From Thermofontimicrobium_A sp034505795 (GTDB lineage: Bacteria > Zhuqueibacterota > Zhuqueibacteria > Thermofontimicrobiales > Thermofontimicrobiaceae): a stretch of 64,000 bases of DNA. Under the pieces are notes generated by a model, which saw only the letters and a list, made by a program, of their open reading frames with translations, did no database searches and was not told the origin of the DNA. Positions 37,301 through 47,085 of this stretch are shown here, one piece after another. The DNA is taken from assembly GCA_034505795.1 (NCBI GenBank), contig JAPDQM010000007.1, forward strand, positions 7,356 to 71,355, in the 5' to 3' direction. The translations under genes were made by a program, and so were the position numbers. Positions within the stretch are counted from its first letter, which is position 1; each line of letters begins with the position of its first letter.

Positions 37301-40189
37301 ATGAAACGAGTAATGTTCCCAATTTTGTGCATTCTTTCCGTGTTGACGGGGTTGCTGCCATTGAGCTATGCCCAACAGCCCTGGTCCGATGAGATATTTA
37401 TTTCCCAGGGCAATACACCGGATTTGGTGATCGATCCTTCCGACGGTCGTTTGCATCTTACCGTAATGACCAACAGTGGCGTAAAATATATTGTTACCAA
37501 TTCAAAGGGTGCCATATTGAATCAAGAGATGGTGCCTAATACACAGAATGATCGAGGCCTGTGGAAGTTTGGTGCATCCTTAGCTATCGATAGTAAGAAA
37601 ATGCCACATATCGGTTTTCGTGATAACGAATATGATGTTGTCTACGATATTTATTATACCTACAAATCAGCGAGTGGTTGGTCCACACCTCTAAAAATCG
37701 CCGATAATATCTATCGTGGCTATATGGTTCGCCTGGCAGCGGATAGCACGGATCGCATCTATTTTGCGCATGGTGCAATTACCGATCAAGAAACGATTAC
37801 CGGACCGGTTTATTATTATATCATTCAAAACAATAAAGTCGTTTTGAAGCAGACCAATATCAACCAGATTCGCGGGGATGAACGTTTTGAAATGGATGCT
37901 ACCCGAGCTGGCATTGTGGAACTCGTAACCAGTGACTTTTCTTATCCGCAGGAAGGTGGTCCCATTTTTTATTGGCGATCCAGTGCTCCAGGCGGTCAGT
38001 TGACTTATCGAGGAGACATCCATGCCGATGATGCACGGGGCGGCGCCAATGGCTCGACCGATTTATTTATCGATGCTACGGGCACTGTTCATGTCTGCTA
38101 TGGGGCCGAAATCGATAATTCGGTGTATTTTCCACCCACCGTACGCTATGCCCGAATTGAGAACGGCGTGAAAGTCCGCGATACCAGAGTCACAGTTAGC
38201 GGAGAACTCACTGGCTGGAAAATACCAGTCGGTGTGGCCTCAATCGCTGCCAGCGAGGACGGCACCAAGGTTGTCGTTGCCTATCTAAAATCCGAAACTG
38301 GCCCCTTGATGGCACGGCTATCCGAAAACAGCGGGCTGAGTTGGGGTGAGCCGATACGTCTGGCAGATGGATGGGATACCGCGGATGCTCGTAATAAACA
38401 TATCGTTCGCGCTTACCGCAGTAACTTTTATGTCCTCTACCCCTCTGCCAGTGGGGTGAAGCTGCGACATTTGCGATTGACCCCCAATGAAGTGCCTGTC
38501 GCTAAAGCTGGAGGCCCCTATAGTTCAACCGAGGGGACCGCAGTGACCTTCAATGCTTCGACTTCAAGCGATCCCGATGGTGTGATCGTCAGTTACTATT
38601 GGGATTTTCAAGCGGATGGCACCTGGGATGATACTACGAGCACGCCGAACAGTACATTTGTCTATCAAGATGATTTTGTCGGGAAGATGAGACTCAAAGT
38701 TATTGACAATGAAGATGCATTCGCAGTGGATAGCGCGATGGTTACCATCACCAATGTCGCCCCCAAAGCTGAAGCGGGTGGTCCTTATTCTGGCAAATGG
38801 AACACACCGATTCAATTTTTCGGCAGCGCGGTGGATCCGGGAACAAGGGATGTATTGACTTATCACTGGGATTTGGATAACGATGGCATTTTTGAAACCA
38901 TTGGCCAGAATCCTCAAAAAAGCTATGCCCAGGGGGAGCGGCACACGGTCTGGTTGAAGGCCATGGATGATGATGGTGGTGTAGGGATGGATTCTGCACT
39001 GGTTATCATTGCCAATGAGCCTCCGGTGGTCAGCCCGATCCCAGGACAGTCGATCATCAAGGGACAGAGCTTCGCACAAATTAATCTGGATGATTATGTT
39101 AATGATCCCGATAATCCGGATGACCAGATCAACTGGCGCGTCATTAACAATGATTATGTCAATATCAGTATTGCTGACCGAATTGCGAAGATTACGGTGA
39201 AGAATGCCCAATGGGTTGGCAGCGATACGGTTCAATTCATTGCAACGGACCCTGGCAATCGCTCAGATACCTCAACAACAGCGTTTACGGTGCAACCTTC
39301 CAACCAGCCGCCGCAAATTGCTCAAATTCCAGATCAGACGGTGCTGGAAAATGAGCGCTTTCAAGATATCAATCTAGATGATTTGGTCATCGACCCGGAC
39401 AATGCTGACAGTGAATTGCGCTGGAGTGTTGTTGGCAACAAAGAGTTGCTGGTCACGATGAATAATCGACTGCTCCGTATTGCTGTGCCCGATTCTGAAT
39501 GGCATGGTCAGGAAAAATTGACCTTTGTAGTCTCCGATCCAGGCGGTTTAAAAGATAGTACCCGCGCTATCTTCACAGTGATTGCACTGAACGATCCTCC
39601 GATTGTAACTCAAATTCCGGATCAAACCATTCTGCCGGGTGGAACTTTTGCAGCAATCAAACTGGATGAATATGTTTTTGATGCTGATAATCAAAAAGAG
39701 GAACTGGTCTGGTCAGCTTTCGGTGCTATTCAATTGCAGGTCCAGATTATTAATCGCATTGCTACTGTTGTCGTTCCCAATCCAGATTGGTTGGGCCAGG
39801 AGACGATTATTTTCTATGCCAAAGACCCCTGGGGATTAAGCGGCAGTTCTATTACTAACTTTGCGGTTAAGCAATCCACTACGGTGGATGCCGAAATGGG
39901 AAGCACACCAGTGGCTTTTGCCTTGCATCCCAATTATCCTAACCCATTCAATCCGGAAACCTGGATCAGCTTTGATGTACCAGAGCCTACGGCAGTAAAA
40001 GTGGTGATCTACAATCGATTGGGTCAAAAAGTAAGAACTTTGGTGGATGAAACCAAACCAGCGGGACGCTATCAGGTTCGCTGGAACGGCTGTGATGACA
40101 ACGGCCGGCGAGTATCGTCCGGCATCTATTTCTATCAACTGGAAAGCAGCAAATTCAATGCAACCCGAAAAATGATTCTTCTTATGTAA
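37301..40189 (+). CDS. Large secreted PKD/cadherin-like protein with T9SS sorting domain
   Basis: 962 residues: signal peptide (MKRVMFPILCILSVLTGLLPLSYAQ), an N-terminal region of about 380 residues that looks like a sialidase/BNR-type propeller (DLVIDPSDGRLHLTVMTNSG, SLAIDSKKMPHIGFRD), two PKD domains (GGPYSSTEGTAVTFNASTSS and GGPYSGKWNTPIQFFGSAVD), three cadherin-like/Ig repeats beginning PPxVxxIPxQ (I/V)xxGxxF, and a type-A T9SS domain (HPNYPNPFNPETWISF, SGIYFYQL). No catalytic motif is seen; adhesion or glycan binding is the likely role. The three late repeats share the DDYVNDPDN/DDLVIDPDN/DEYVFDADN calcium-type pattern. The ATG at 37301 follows GCAGGAG; the open frame upstream lacks a signal peptide. 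Confidence 0.85.
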   Translation: MKRVMFPILCILSVLTGLLPLSYAQQPWSDEIFISQGNTPDLVIDPSDGRLHLTVMTNSGVKYIVTNSKGAILNQEMVPNTQNDRGLWKFGASLAIDSKKMPHIGFRDNEYDVVYDIYYTYKSASGWSTPLKIADNIYRGYMVRLAADSTDRIYFAHGAITDQETITGPVYYYIIQNNKVVLKQTNINQIRGDERFEMDATRAGIVELVTSDFSYPQEGGPIFYWRSSAPGGQLTYRGDIHADDARGGANGSTDLFIDATGTVHVCYGAEIDNSVYFPPTVRYARIENGVKVRDTRVTVSGELTGWKIPVGVASIAASEDGTKVVVAYLKSETGPLMARLSENSGLSWGEPIRLADGWDTADARNKHIVRAYRSNFYVLYPSASGVKLRHLRLTPNEVPVAKAGGPYSSTEGTAVTFNASTSSDPDGVIVSYYWDFQADGTWDDTTSTPNSTFVYQDDFVGKMRLKVIDNEDAFAVDSAMVTITNVAPKAEAGGPYSGKWNTPIQFFGSAVDPGTRDVLTYHWDLDNDGIFETIGQNPQKSYAQGERHTVWLKAMDDDGGVGMDSALVIIANEPPVVSPIPGQSIIKGQSFAQINLDDYVNDPDNPDDQINWRVINNDYVNISIADRIAKITVKNAQWVGSDTVQFIATDPGNRSDTSTTAFTVQPSNQPPQIAQIPDQTVLENERFQDINLDDLVIDPDNADSELRWSVVGNKELLVTMNNRLLRIAVPDSEWHGQEKLTFVVSDPGGLKDSTRAIFTVIALNDPPIVTQIPDQTILPGGTFAAIKLDEYVFDADNQKEELVWSAFGAIQLQVQIINRIATVVVPNPDWLGQETIIFYAKDPWGLSGSSITNFAVKQSTTVDAEMGSTPVAFALHPNYPNPFNPETWISFDVPEPTAVKVVIYNRLGQKVRTLVDETKPAGRYQVRWNGCDDNGRRVSSGIYFYQLESSKFNATRKMILLM

Positions 40190-40246
40190 CAGCCAATAGT
40201 CAGGGCCGTCCTCCTCCCTGACTATTCTATCCTGTCACATTTCCAG

Positions 40247-40273
40247 AGCCGGGATTCTTATCCCGGCTTTTTT
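40247..40273 (+). terminator. Intrinsic terminator
   Basis: Stem AGCCGGGA/TCCCGGCT (8 bp), loop TTCTTA, run of six T. It ends transcription of the PKD/T9SS gene 58 bp after its stop. Confidence 0.9.
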
Positions 40274-40382
40274 ATTTTTATTAAAACGCTGGGGTATAGC
40301 ATGCAGGTATGCTTATTCTTCATGGGGAGCCTTCTGAATGGGCATCTTGATGAGATTTTTTTTCATTTTTTTAAAATTATTC

Positions 40383-40411
40383 TTGATTCTTAGCTGAAAA
40401 TTCTTTATTCT
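40383..40411 (+). promoter_or_regulatory. Candidate promoter upstream of the MBL nuclease gene
   Basis: TTGATT (40383-40388), 17-nt spacer, TATTCT (40406-40411). The start codon is 170 bp further, leaving a long untranslated leader with no recognised element; the remaining gap 40274-40580 shows nothing else. Confidence 0.4.
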
Positions 40412-40580
40412 TTAGGTTCAAATTGGGGCTGCTGACTCTGGCGAGAGATTCTGGCGGATGATTAAGACATCATTCCGCTTTGGAAGCGAATGCAGGGGCA
40501 ATGGCCAAAGCATCTGTTAAGAAGCATAAAAAGTCCCTATTCATAGCGGGACGCGAATCGATTAACGACAAGGCATCGGC

Positions 40581-41972
40581 ATGAAGATTCATTTTTTAGG
40601 AGCGACAAAAACAGTTACTGGCTCCATGCATATTCTGGAAATCAATCATCAATATATACTGGTCGATTGCGGCCTCTATCAGGGACGCCGCGAAGAAGCG
40701 AATGATCGCAATCGAAATTTGCCCTTTGCGGCTGAGCGACTGGCGACCATGGTCCTGTCGCATGCTCATATCGACCATTGCGGCAATATTCCTACCCTGG
40801 TAAAAAAAGGCTTTCAGGGAAAAATCCATACCATCGATGCCACAGTGGAGTTGTGTCGTCTGATGCTGGCGGACAGCGGGCATATTCAAGAAAAAGATAT
40901 CGAGTACCTGAACAAAAAGCGTCAGCGGCGCGGCGAAAGCTTATTAATGCCACTTTATACCCAGGCCGATGCAGAAGCGGCTATGGAATTTTTTCAGCCG
41001 CATGAATATCATCGACCGTTCCAATTGCTGGATGGCGTGACGGCTACGTTTTACGACGCTGGACACATTCTGGGTTCGGCGCTAACCAAATTTACAATTA
41101 AAGAAAATGGGCGCAGCTTCAATCTCGGGTATATTCTGGACCTGGGTCGGAAGAATTTGCCCATCCTGCGCGATCCGGAGCAACTGGCCGACCTGGATTA
41201 TGTCATCATCGAGAGCACCTATGGTGGCCGAATTCATGATAGTATCCTGGAAGTGGAAGAAAAATTAATTCAAATCATTCAACGAGCTATTGCTCGTAAT
41301 GGCAAAATTATTATCCCCTCGTTTGCCCTGGAGCGCACTCAGGAAATCGTTTATTGCTTGAACAATTTATGGAATAGCAAACGAGTGCCACAAATTCCTG
41401 TGTTTGTCGATAGCCCACTTGCCGTCAATGTTACCAGCGTTTTTAAAGAATATGAACAGTATTTTGACGAAGAAACGAAAGCGCTCATCAGGCAGAATGA
41501 TGATCCCTTTGGATTCGCCAGGCTGAAATATGTCCGTGATGTGGAAGAATCGAAAAAATTGAACTCGCTGAAGGAACCCTGTATTATAATTTCGGCTTCA
41601 GGCATGTGCGAAACGGGCCGTATCTTGCATCATCTCAAGAATAACATTGAAAATCCTAACAACATCATTTTGATTGTCGGATTCATGGCGCAGAATACAT
41701 TAGGACGGAAATTGGTGGAGAGATGGCCGGTGGTCAAGATCTTTGGTGAGGAATATCATCTAAATGCAGAGGTGGTAATTATGAATGCCTTTAGTGCCCA
41801 TGCCGATCGCAATGATCTGCTGGCATACCTTCAGGGCACACAGAAAAAGCTGCGGCAGGCATTTCTGGTCCATGGCGAAGAGAAGCAAAGCCAACAATTG
41901 GCGGATGCCCTGGCCGAAACAGGATTCTCAAATATCATTATTCCTTCGATCGGCGACACTTATGAAGTTTAG
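40581..41972 (+). CDS. MBL-fold beta-CASP ribonuclease (CPSF/RNase-J-like mRNA 3'-processing family)
   Basis: 463 residues. Metallo-beta-lactamase zinc motifs: SHAHIDHCG (HxHxDH), the DAGHILGS motif-3 histidine, and a C-terminal histidine in NAFSAHADRNDLL. The beta-CASP insertion is visible with SFALERTQEIVYCLNNLW and SASGMCETGRILHHLKN. Bacterial members of this single-protein group resemble YSH1/CPSF-73 exonucleases and act on RNA; function in bacteria is poorly defined. Length is normal (450-470). It starts with ATG at 40581; no strong ribosome site is seen. The next gene (phosphofructokinase) is unrelated. Confidence 0.9.
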   Translation: MKIHFLGATKTVTGSMHILEINHQYILVDCGLYQGRREEANDRNRNLPFAAERLATMVLSHAHIDHCGNIPTLVKKGFQGKIHTIDATVELCRLMLADSGHIQEKDIEYLNKKRQRRGESLLMPLYTQADAEAAMEFFQPHEYHRPFQLLDGVTATFYDAGHILGSALTKFTIKENGRSFNLGYILDLGRKNLPILRDPEQLADLDYVIIESTYGGRIHDSILEVEEKLIQIIQRAIARNGKIIIPSFALERTQEIVYCLNNLWNSKRVPQIPVFVDSPLAVNVTSVFKEYEQYFDEETKALIRQNDDPFGFARLKYVRDVEESKKLNSLKEPCIIISASGMCETGRILHHLKNNIENPNNIILIVGFMAQNTLGRKLVERWPVVKIFGEEYHLNAEVVIMNAFSAHADRNDLLAYLQGTQKKLRQAFLVHGEEKQSQQLADALAETGFSNIIIPSIGDTYEV

Positions 41973-42167
41973 CCTGAAGGCGCTGCGCGCATTTGGGTGC
42001 CGCGTGATTGCAAAAATTAAAGCCTTTTGTAGCTGGTTCCGGCTGAACAGTCAGTCCCAGCGCCACGCTGCTGGCATAGCTGGTACCTCAGGCTTATTCT
42101 GAAGCCTGGCATGTTGGAGGTAGACGTTCAGCTCGGCTAATAAATGTTACTCTGTGAGGATTCAAAA

Positions 42168-43259
42168 ATGAAAGTACCTAAGCGAATTGGAATCTTGACT
42201 GGTGGCGGTGATTGCCCCGGTCTGAATGCAGTCATCCGAGCAGTAGTCAAAACTGCAGTGAATGATTATCATATGTCCGTGGTCGGTTTTCTGGATGGTT
42301 TTGAAGGATTGGTCGAGAACAAATTCATTAACTTGAGTTCCGATAATGTTTCGGGCATCTTAACACGTGGTGGCACCATTCTTGGTACCAGCAACATCGC
42401 CGATCCCTTCAATTATCGGGTTCTTGAGGGCGGCAAATACGAATACCGGGATCGCTCCGATCAGGCGCTTAAAACATACGAAGATCACGGCCTAGAAGCG
42501 CTGGTTTGCATTGGAGGTGATGGGACGATGGTGGTCTCTCATAAGCTGATGCAGAAGAAGATTCCCGTTGTTGGCATTCCGAAAACCATCGATAATGATC
42601 TTTTTGGCACCGATGTGACCTTTGGCTTCGATTCGGCATTGACGACAGCCACCGAAGCCATCGACAAAATTCACACTACGGCGCAATCGCATCATCGGGT
42701 GATGGTGGTTGAAGTAATGGGGCGCTATGCTGGCTGGCTGGCGTTATGTTCTGGCATTGCTGGAGGCGGCGACATTATTTTGATTCCTGAAATTCCCTAT
42801 GAAGTCGATAGTATTATCGCCGAAATAAAAAGCCGCAAATATCGTGGGCGCTATTTCAGTATTTTGGTAGTGGGTGAAGGCGCCAAACGCAAAGGCGGTG
42901 AACTGGTAGTGCAGAAAAAAATCGATGGCAGTCCCGAGCCAATCAGGTTAGGAGGCGTAGGCCACAAAGTGGCCCGAGAGATTGAAGAAAAGCTCGATGT
43001 TGAGACACGCGTAACGATTCTGGGGCATTTGCTGCGCGGGGGCGTCCCCACGCCAGCCGATCGTTTGTTGGCCACGCGCTTTGGTTACGCGGCAGTCAAA
43101 CAACTGGCACAAGGCAGCTTTGGCAAAATGGTCGCCCTGCGAGGCAATGAAATTGTCACGGTTGCTATCGAAGAAATTGCCGGCAAAACACGCACCGTGC
43201 CTCCGGACTCGCCACTGATTGCACTGGCTCGTTCCGTTGGCACATGTTTGGGCGATTAG
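42168..43259 (+). CDS. pfkA: 6-phosphofructokinase, PfkA family
   Basis: 363 residues. It phosphorylates fructose-6-phosphate in glycolysis. Seen: N-terminal GILTGGGDCPGLNAVIRAVV, CIGGDGTM, VGIPKTIDNDLFGTDVTFGFDSAL and MGRYAGWLAL. The residue after GGD is Gly, as in ATP-dependent enzymes, while the position before TIDND is Lys, as in pyrophosphate-dependent ones. This Gly/Lys pair is typical of the mixed-substrate group III (Streptomyces ATP-PFK type), so ATP is the likelier donor but pyrophosphate cannot be ruled out. The ATG at 42168 follows GTGAGGATTCAAAA; the frame opens eight codons earlier at a TTG. Confidence 0.94.
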   Translation: MKVPKRIGILTGGGDCPGLNAVIRAVVKTAVNDYHMSVVGFLDGFEGLVENKFINLSSDNVSGILTRGGTILGTSNIADPFNYRVLEGGKYEYRDRSDQALKTYEDHGLEALVCIGGDGTMVVSHKLMQKKIPVVGIPKTIDNDLFGTDVTFGFDSALTTATEAIDKIHTTAQSHHRVMVVEVMGRYAGWLALCSGIAGGGDIILIPEIPYEVDSIIAEIKSRKYRGRYFSILVVGEGAKRKGGELVVQKKIDGSPEPIRLGGVGHKVAREIEEKLDVETRVTILGHLLRGGVPTPADRLLATRFGYAAVKQLAQGSFGKMVALRGNEIVTVAIEEIAGKTRTVPPDSPLIALARSVGTCLGD

Positions 43260-43298
43260 CGGCTGAATGAAATAGCTGCCGGAAACGCACAATTTAGA

Positions 43299-43331
43299 AC
43301 GGCGCAGAGGTGGCTGGCTCTGCGCCGTTTG
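43299..43331. terminator. Hairpin between convergent pfkA and elbB
   Basis: Perfect 11-bp stem ACGGCGCAGAG/CTCTGCGCCGT with an 8-nt loop, followed on the plus strand by TTT only. Its place 40 bp after one gene and 20 bp after the other suggests a bidirectional terminator. Confidence 0.6.
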
Positions 43332-43349
43332 CGTTGTTGCCAAGCACGA

Positions 43350-44024
43350 CTATTTGGTCATCTCTAAAACTTTTAGCACGCATTTTTCGATGCCTCGGGC
43401 CACATGAGCAATCGTCGGACCCAACATATATGCGGGTGTGGAAACGATCTTGTTGACTTCATCGGTGACGATTTCGTCCACTTTTGCATTGACATGCTTC
43501 CCCCCCATTGACTCGATGGCGGCTGCGGTGGCAGAATCATTACCTATGGTCAATAGCGGATGATACGCAGCCAGAACTTTGGCGGCGATCACCGGCGCGA
43601 TGCAGATGAATCCCATCGGCTTTTTTGCCTGGTGCAGCGCTAAGATCAATTGTTCGACCTCAGCATTCACTTTGCATTTGTCGCCATCCACGGCAAAGGT
43701 GCACAAATTTTTAGCTGCGCCATAGCCGCCGGGAAAAATAACTGCGTCAATCTCTTTCGGATCTACTTGTTTCAAACTTTTGATCTCTCCCCGAGCGATG
43801 CGAGCCGCCTCGATCAACACATTCCGCACTTCGTTCGCAGCGGGTTCGCCTTTCAGGTGGTTGATCACATGCATCTGTCTTATATCTGGTGCCATGCAAA
43901 TGATGGTCGCTCCCGCTTGATCCAAGTTCAGCAGCGTAAGCACTGCTTCATGAATCTCTGCGCCATCGTATACACCGCATCCCGATAACACGACTCCGAT
44001 TCGTTTGCGATTGTATAGTGCCAT
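43350..44024 (-). CDS. elbB: ElbB-like DJ-1/PfpI family protein (glyoxalase III-like)
   Basis: 224 residues, close to Escherichia coli ElbB. Seen: GVVLSGCGVYDGAEIHEAVLTLL at the N terminus, the acidic FPGGYGAAKNLC segment, and the nucleophile-elbow cysteine in MGFICIAPVIAAK. ElbB was first linked to isoprenoid biosynthesis and has glyoxalase activity in vitro; physiological role is unsettled. AGGAGGATGGGCG precedes the ATG. Monocistronic on the minus strand, convergent with pfkA. Confidence 0.92.
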   Translation of the reverse strand: MALYNRKRIGVVLSGCGVYDGAEIHEAVLTLLNLDQAGATIICMAPDIRQMHVINHLKGEPAANEVRNVLIEAARIARGEIKSLKQVDPKEIDAVIFPGGYGAAKNLCTFAVDGDKCKVNAEVEQLILALHQAKKPMGFICIAPVIAAKVLAAYHPLLTIGNDSATAAAIESMGGKHVNAKVDEIVTDEVNKIVSTPAYMLGPTIAHVARGIEKCVLKVLEMTK

Positions 44025-44175
44025 CGCCCATCCTCCTGATAATGATGTGCATTTTTTTAAAACATATTGGAGATTATTTCAAAATCCAGCCAGATAATTT
44101 CATCAATAATATAGCTAAAAGAGATTTTGCTGTCAACAAAAAAATTGGATTGCTGGCAAAAATAAAATATTTGAC

Positions 44176-44204
44176 TTGACAATTTGAGAATTTGGAGCTA
44201 TATT
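44176..44204 (+). promoter_or_regulatory. Strong sigma70-type promoter for the GH3 gene
   Basis: TTGACA (44176-44181), exactly 17 nt, TATATT (44199-44204). It lies in the 311-bp gap 44025-44335 and leaves a leader of about 125 nt before the GH3 start. No LacI-type palindrome of the kind at 55628 was seen here. Confidence 0.75.
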
Positions 44205-44335
44205 ACCCAGCAAAAATTGCCTTGGGAACTTTGTTCGTGAAATAATTCACTCTGCTGGTCAATCTTACAGTGACAGCTAATACACTTCCTGACATTTTTG
44301 CCACCACTATTTTCAGTCCTGCAGGCGGAGGCAGC

Positions 44336-46963
44336 ATGAAAATCATGGTCCCTGTTCATTTATTTTTACTTTTTGTTTGGAGTCTTAGCGCGACGGCCCA
44401 ACAACCGCTATTTCTTGATCCCTCAGCACCAATCGATGATCGAGTTACCGATCTGGTCTCGCGTCTGACGCTGGAAGAGAGAGTCTCTCAGATGGTTTAT
44501 AATGCGCCAGCCATCGAACGCCTGGGCATTCCTGCTTATAACTGGTGGAATGAATGCCTCCATGGGGTGGCACGAGCGGGCATCGCCACGGTCTTTCCAC
44601 AAGCTATTGGGCTGGCGGCCACCTGGGATACGAATCTGATATTTGAGGTTGCCAGTACGATCTCTACTGAAGCCCGAGCGAAACACCATGAATTTGTGCG
44701 GAACGGAGAACGTGGCATCTACCAGGGGCTTACCTTCTGGTCGCCCAATATTAACATTTTTCGTGATCCGCGCTGGGGACGAGGTCAGGAAACCTATGGC
44801 GAGGATCCCTATCTCACGGCGCGCATGGGAGTCGCGTTCGTTAAGGGCTTGCAGGGGAATGATCCCCGCTATCTCAAAGTCGTTGCAACACCGAAGCATT
44901 TTGCCGTACATAGCGGACCTGAGCCCGACCGCCACCACTTCGATGCCTACACCTCTGAGCAGGACCTGCGCGAAACCTATCTGCCGGCATTCGAAGCCTG
45001 CGTGACAGAGGCCAATGCCCAATCGATCATGGGGGCTTATAATCGTTTCCGTGGCGAAGCGTGCTGCGCCAGCCAGAAGCTATTGCACGATATTTTGCGC
45101 CGAGAATGGGGATTTACAGGATATGTGGTTTCCGACTGCGGCGCGATCCGAGATATATTTGCTGATCACAAGATGGTGGCCACGCCTGAGGAAGCGGCAG
45201 CCATCGCTGTGAAAGCTGGCTGCGACCTCAATTGCGGCAATATCTATCCGCATCTGATTCGAGCTGTGCAGCAGGGGCTGATTAGCGAAAACGAAATCAC
45301 GTTGGCGGTGAAGCGGTTGTTCAAAGCGCGCTTTCTGCTGGGCATGTTCGATCCACCCGAACAAGTGCCATTCGCACAAACGCCTTATGAATTAAACGAT
45401 TGCTCAGCCCATCGACAACTTGCACTGCAAACGGCGCGGGAATCGCTTGTTCTACTGAAAAATGATCAACATGTATTACCTCTCTCCAGGAAACTAAAAT
45501 CCATTGCTGTGGTTGGCCCAAATGCTGATGATGTTCCGGTGCTGTTGGGCAATTACGAGGGCACGCCATCAGCCCCAGTCACGATTCTGGAGGGAATCCA
45601 GCGTAAACTGGCCCCTGAGACGGAATTGATCTTTCGCCATGGCTGCGACCTCGTGTACCCTACCATCGCCACACTCCATCCCATACCGGCTTCGGCGCTT
45701 AAGCCGCCGGCCGAATTTGCCGATCAATCAGGTGTTCGCGCGGAATTTTTTGACAACATGGATCTGGCAGGTGAGCCAGTCCATATTTTGTTCAACCAAA
45801 ATATTGATTTGAATTGGAAGTTCAAATCTCCACCACCAGGAATGCAGCCATTTCATTTCTCTACGCGCTGGCGTGGAATTCTGGTGCCGCCGATCACGGG
45901 CAACTACGAGCTTGGAGTTACCAGCGATGATGGCTTTCGACTTTATTTAAATGATGTATTATTTTTGGAGGATTGGACACATCATGCACCTCGCACCAGT
46001 CGCAAAAGCATTTGGTTAGAGGCAAGCCGAGAGTATCCCTTTCAACTGGATTTTTACCAGAATCTCGGAGGTGCCTTGTGCCAATTTGGCTGGCTGAAGC
46101 CCGGAGATCCAGAGTTATTTTTCAAAGCCGTGGATGATGAATTCCAGCAAACGGTTGCTGCGGCTGCCAAAGCCGATGTGATCATCATGATTGGGGGCAT
46201 TCATCCCCAATTAGAAGGTGAAGAAATGGATGTCGATGCTGCTGGTTTTAAAGGCGGCGATCGCACCACCCTGGATCTGCCGGCAATTCAGGAAAAGCTC
46301 TTGCAGGCGCTGCATGCCACCGGCAAACCAGTAGTCCTGGTGCTGCTGAGCGGAAGCGCCCTGGCGGTCAATTGGGCCAAGGAACATATTCCGGCTATCA
46401 TTCAAGCGTGGTATCCAGGTGGCGAAGGCGGCACCGCAGTAGCCGACGTGCTGTTCGGCGATTACAATCCGGCTGGACGGCTGCCAGTGACTTTTTACCG
46501 TTCGGTGGATGACCTACCGCCGTTCGAGGATTACAATATGACCAATCGCACCTATCGCTATTTCAAAGGCGAACCGCTATATCCATTTGGGTATGGTTTG
46601 AGCTATACCCGGTTCAAATACCAGAATCTCAAAATTGAGCCCCGGAAAATTCAACCCGATCAGAATGCGCTGGTAACGATTGACGTGCAGAATGCTGGAG
46701 CTCTAGCCGGCGATGAGGTGGTTCAATTGTACGTTTCAGACCGCGAAAGCAGTCAGCCGCGGCCGATAAAGTCACTAAGAGGTTTCCAGCGAATTCACTT
46801 GCTGCCTGGCGAGCAACGAACCGTGACATTCATGCTAACGCCACGCGATCTATCGCTCTATCACGAAACGCAAGGCTGGTTGGTCGAACCGGGTGAATTT
46901 GAGATCATGGTTGGTGGGAATTCGGTCACTGGTCTCAAAAACAAGCTCATTGTGAAACCATGA
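44336..46963 (+). CDS. GH3 beta-xylosidase/beta-glucosidase with PA14 insertion
   Basis: 875 residues with a signal peptide (IMVPVHLFLLFVWSLSATAQ), so exported. N-terminal TIM barrel with NWWNECLHGVARAG, WSPNINIFRDPRWGRGQETYGEDP, KHFAVHSG and nucleophile Asp in YVVSDCGAIRD. A PA14 domain (VRAEFFDNMDLAGEP to YQNLGGALCQFGWL) is inserted in the alpha/beta sandwich domain, followed by the C-terminal fibronectin-III-like domain. The NWWNEALHGVA-type N terminus is typical of GH3 xylan 1,4-beta-xylosidases. PA14 insertions usually shape the active site or bind glycans. The frame opens upstream; ATG 44336 follows GGCGGAGGCAGC. First gene of the plant-glycan region. Confidence 0.9.
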   Translation: MKIMVPVHLFLLFVWSLSATAQQPLFLDPSAPIDDRVTDLVSRLTLEERVSQMVYNAPAIERLGIPAYNWWNECLHGVARAGIATVFPQAIGLAATWDTNLIFEVASTISTEARAKHHEFVRNGERGIYQGLTFWSPNINIFRDPRWGRGQETYGEDPYLTARMGVAFVKGLQGNDPRYLKVVATPKHFAVHSGPEPDRHHFDAYTSEQDLRETYLPAFEACVTEANAQSIMGAYNRFRGEACCASQKLLHDILRREWGFTGYVVSDCGAIRDIFADHKMVATPEEAAAIAVKAGCDLNCGNIYPHLIRAVQQGLISENEITLAVKRLFKARFLLGMFDPPEQVPFAQTPYELNDCSAHRQLALQTARESLVLLKNDQHVLPLSRKLKSIAVVGPNADDVPVLLGNYEGTPSAPVTILEGIQRKLAPETELIFRHGCDLVYPTIATLHPIPASALKPPAEFADQSGVRAEFFDNMDLAGEPVHILFNQNIDLNWKFKSPPPGMQPFHFSTRWRGILVPPITGNYELGVTSDDGFRLYLNDVLFLEDWTHHAPRTSRKSIWLEASREYPFQLDFYQNLGGALCQFGWLKPGDPELFFKAVDDEFQQTVAAAAKADVIIMIGGIHPQLEGEEMDVDAAGFKGGDRTTLDLPAIQEKLLQALHATGKPVVLVLLSGSALAVNWAKEHIPAIIQAWYPGGEGGTAVADVLFGDYNPAGRLPVTFYRSVDDLPPFEDYNMTNRTYRYFKGEPLYPFGYGLSYTRFKYQNLKIEPRKIQPDQNALVTIDVQNAGALAGDEVVQLYVSDRESSQPRPIKSLRGFQRIHLLPGEQRTVTFMLTPRDLSLYHETQGWLVEPGEFEIMVGGNSVTGLKNKLIVKP

Positions 46964-47021
46964 ATGTCGCATTGCAAAAAATTTATCAGTTGAATTTAGC
47001 AACTCATCTTTAGTATCCGAG

Positions 47022-47049
47022 TTGATAATTTTATGTCCAATACGATAAT
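47022..47049 (+). promoter_or_regulatory. Candidate promoter for the GH97 gene
   Basis: TTGATA (47022-47027), 16-nt spacer, GATAAT (47044-47049), 37 bp before the start codon. Confidence 0.4.
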
Positions 47050-47085
47050 GATGCATATCAAAAATCTACTGTTCAGGAGCAAAAA

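Noticed and set aside
38564..39235. 223-codon minus-strand frame in the PKD region
   Set aside because: Antisense to repeated PKD and cadherin-like modules, whose Asp-rich codons leave few stops on the other strand.
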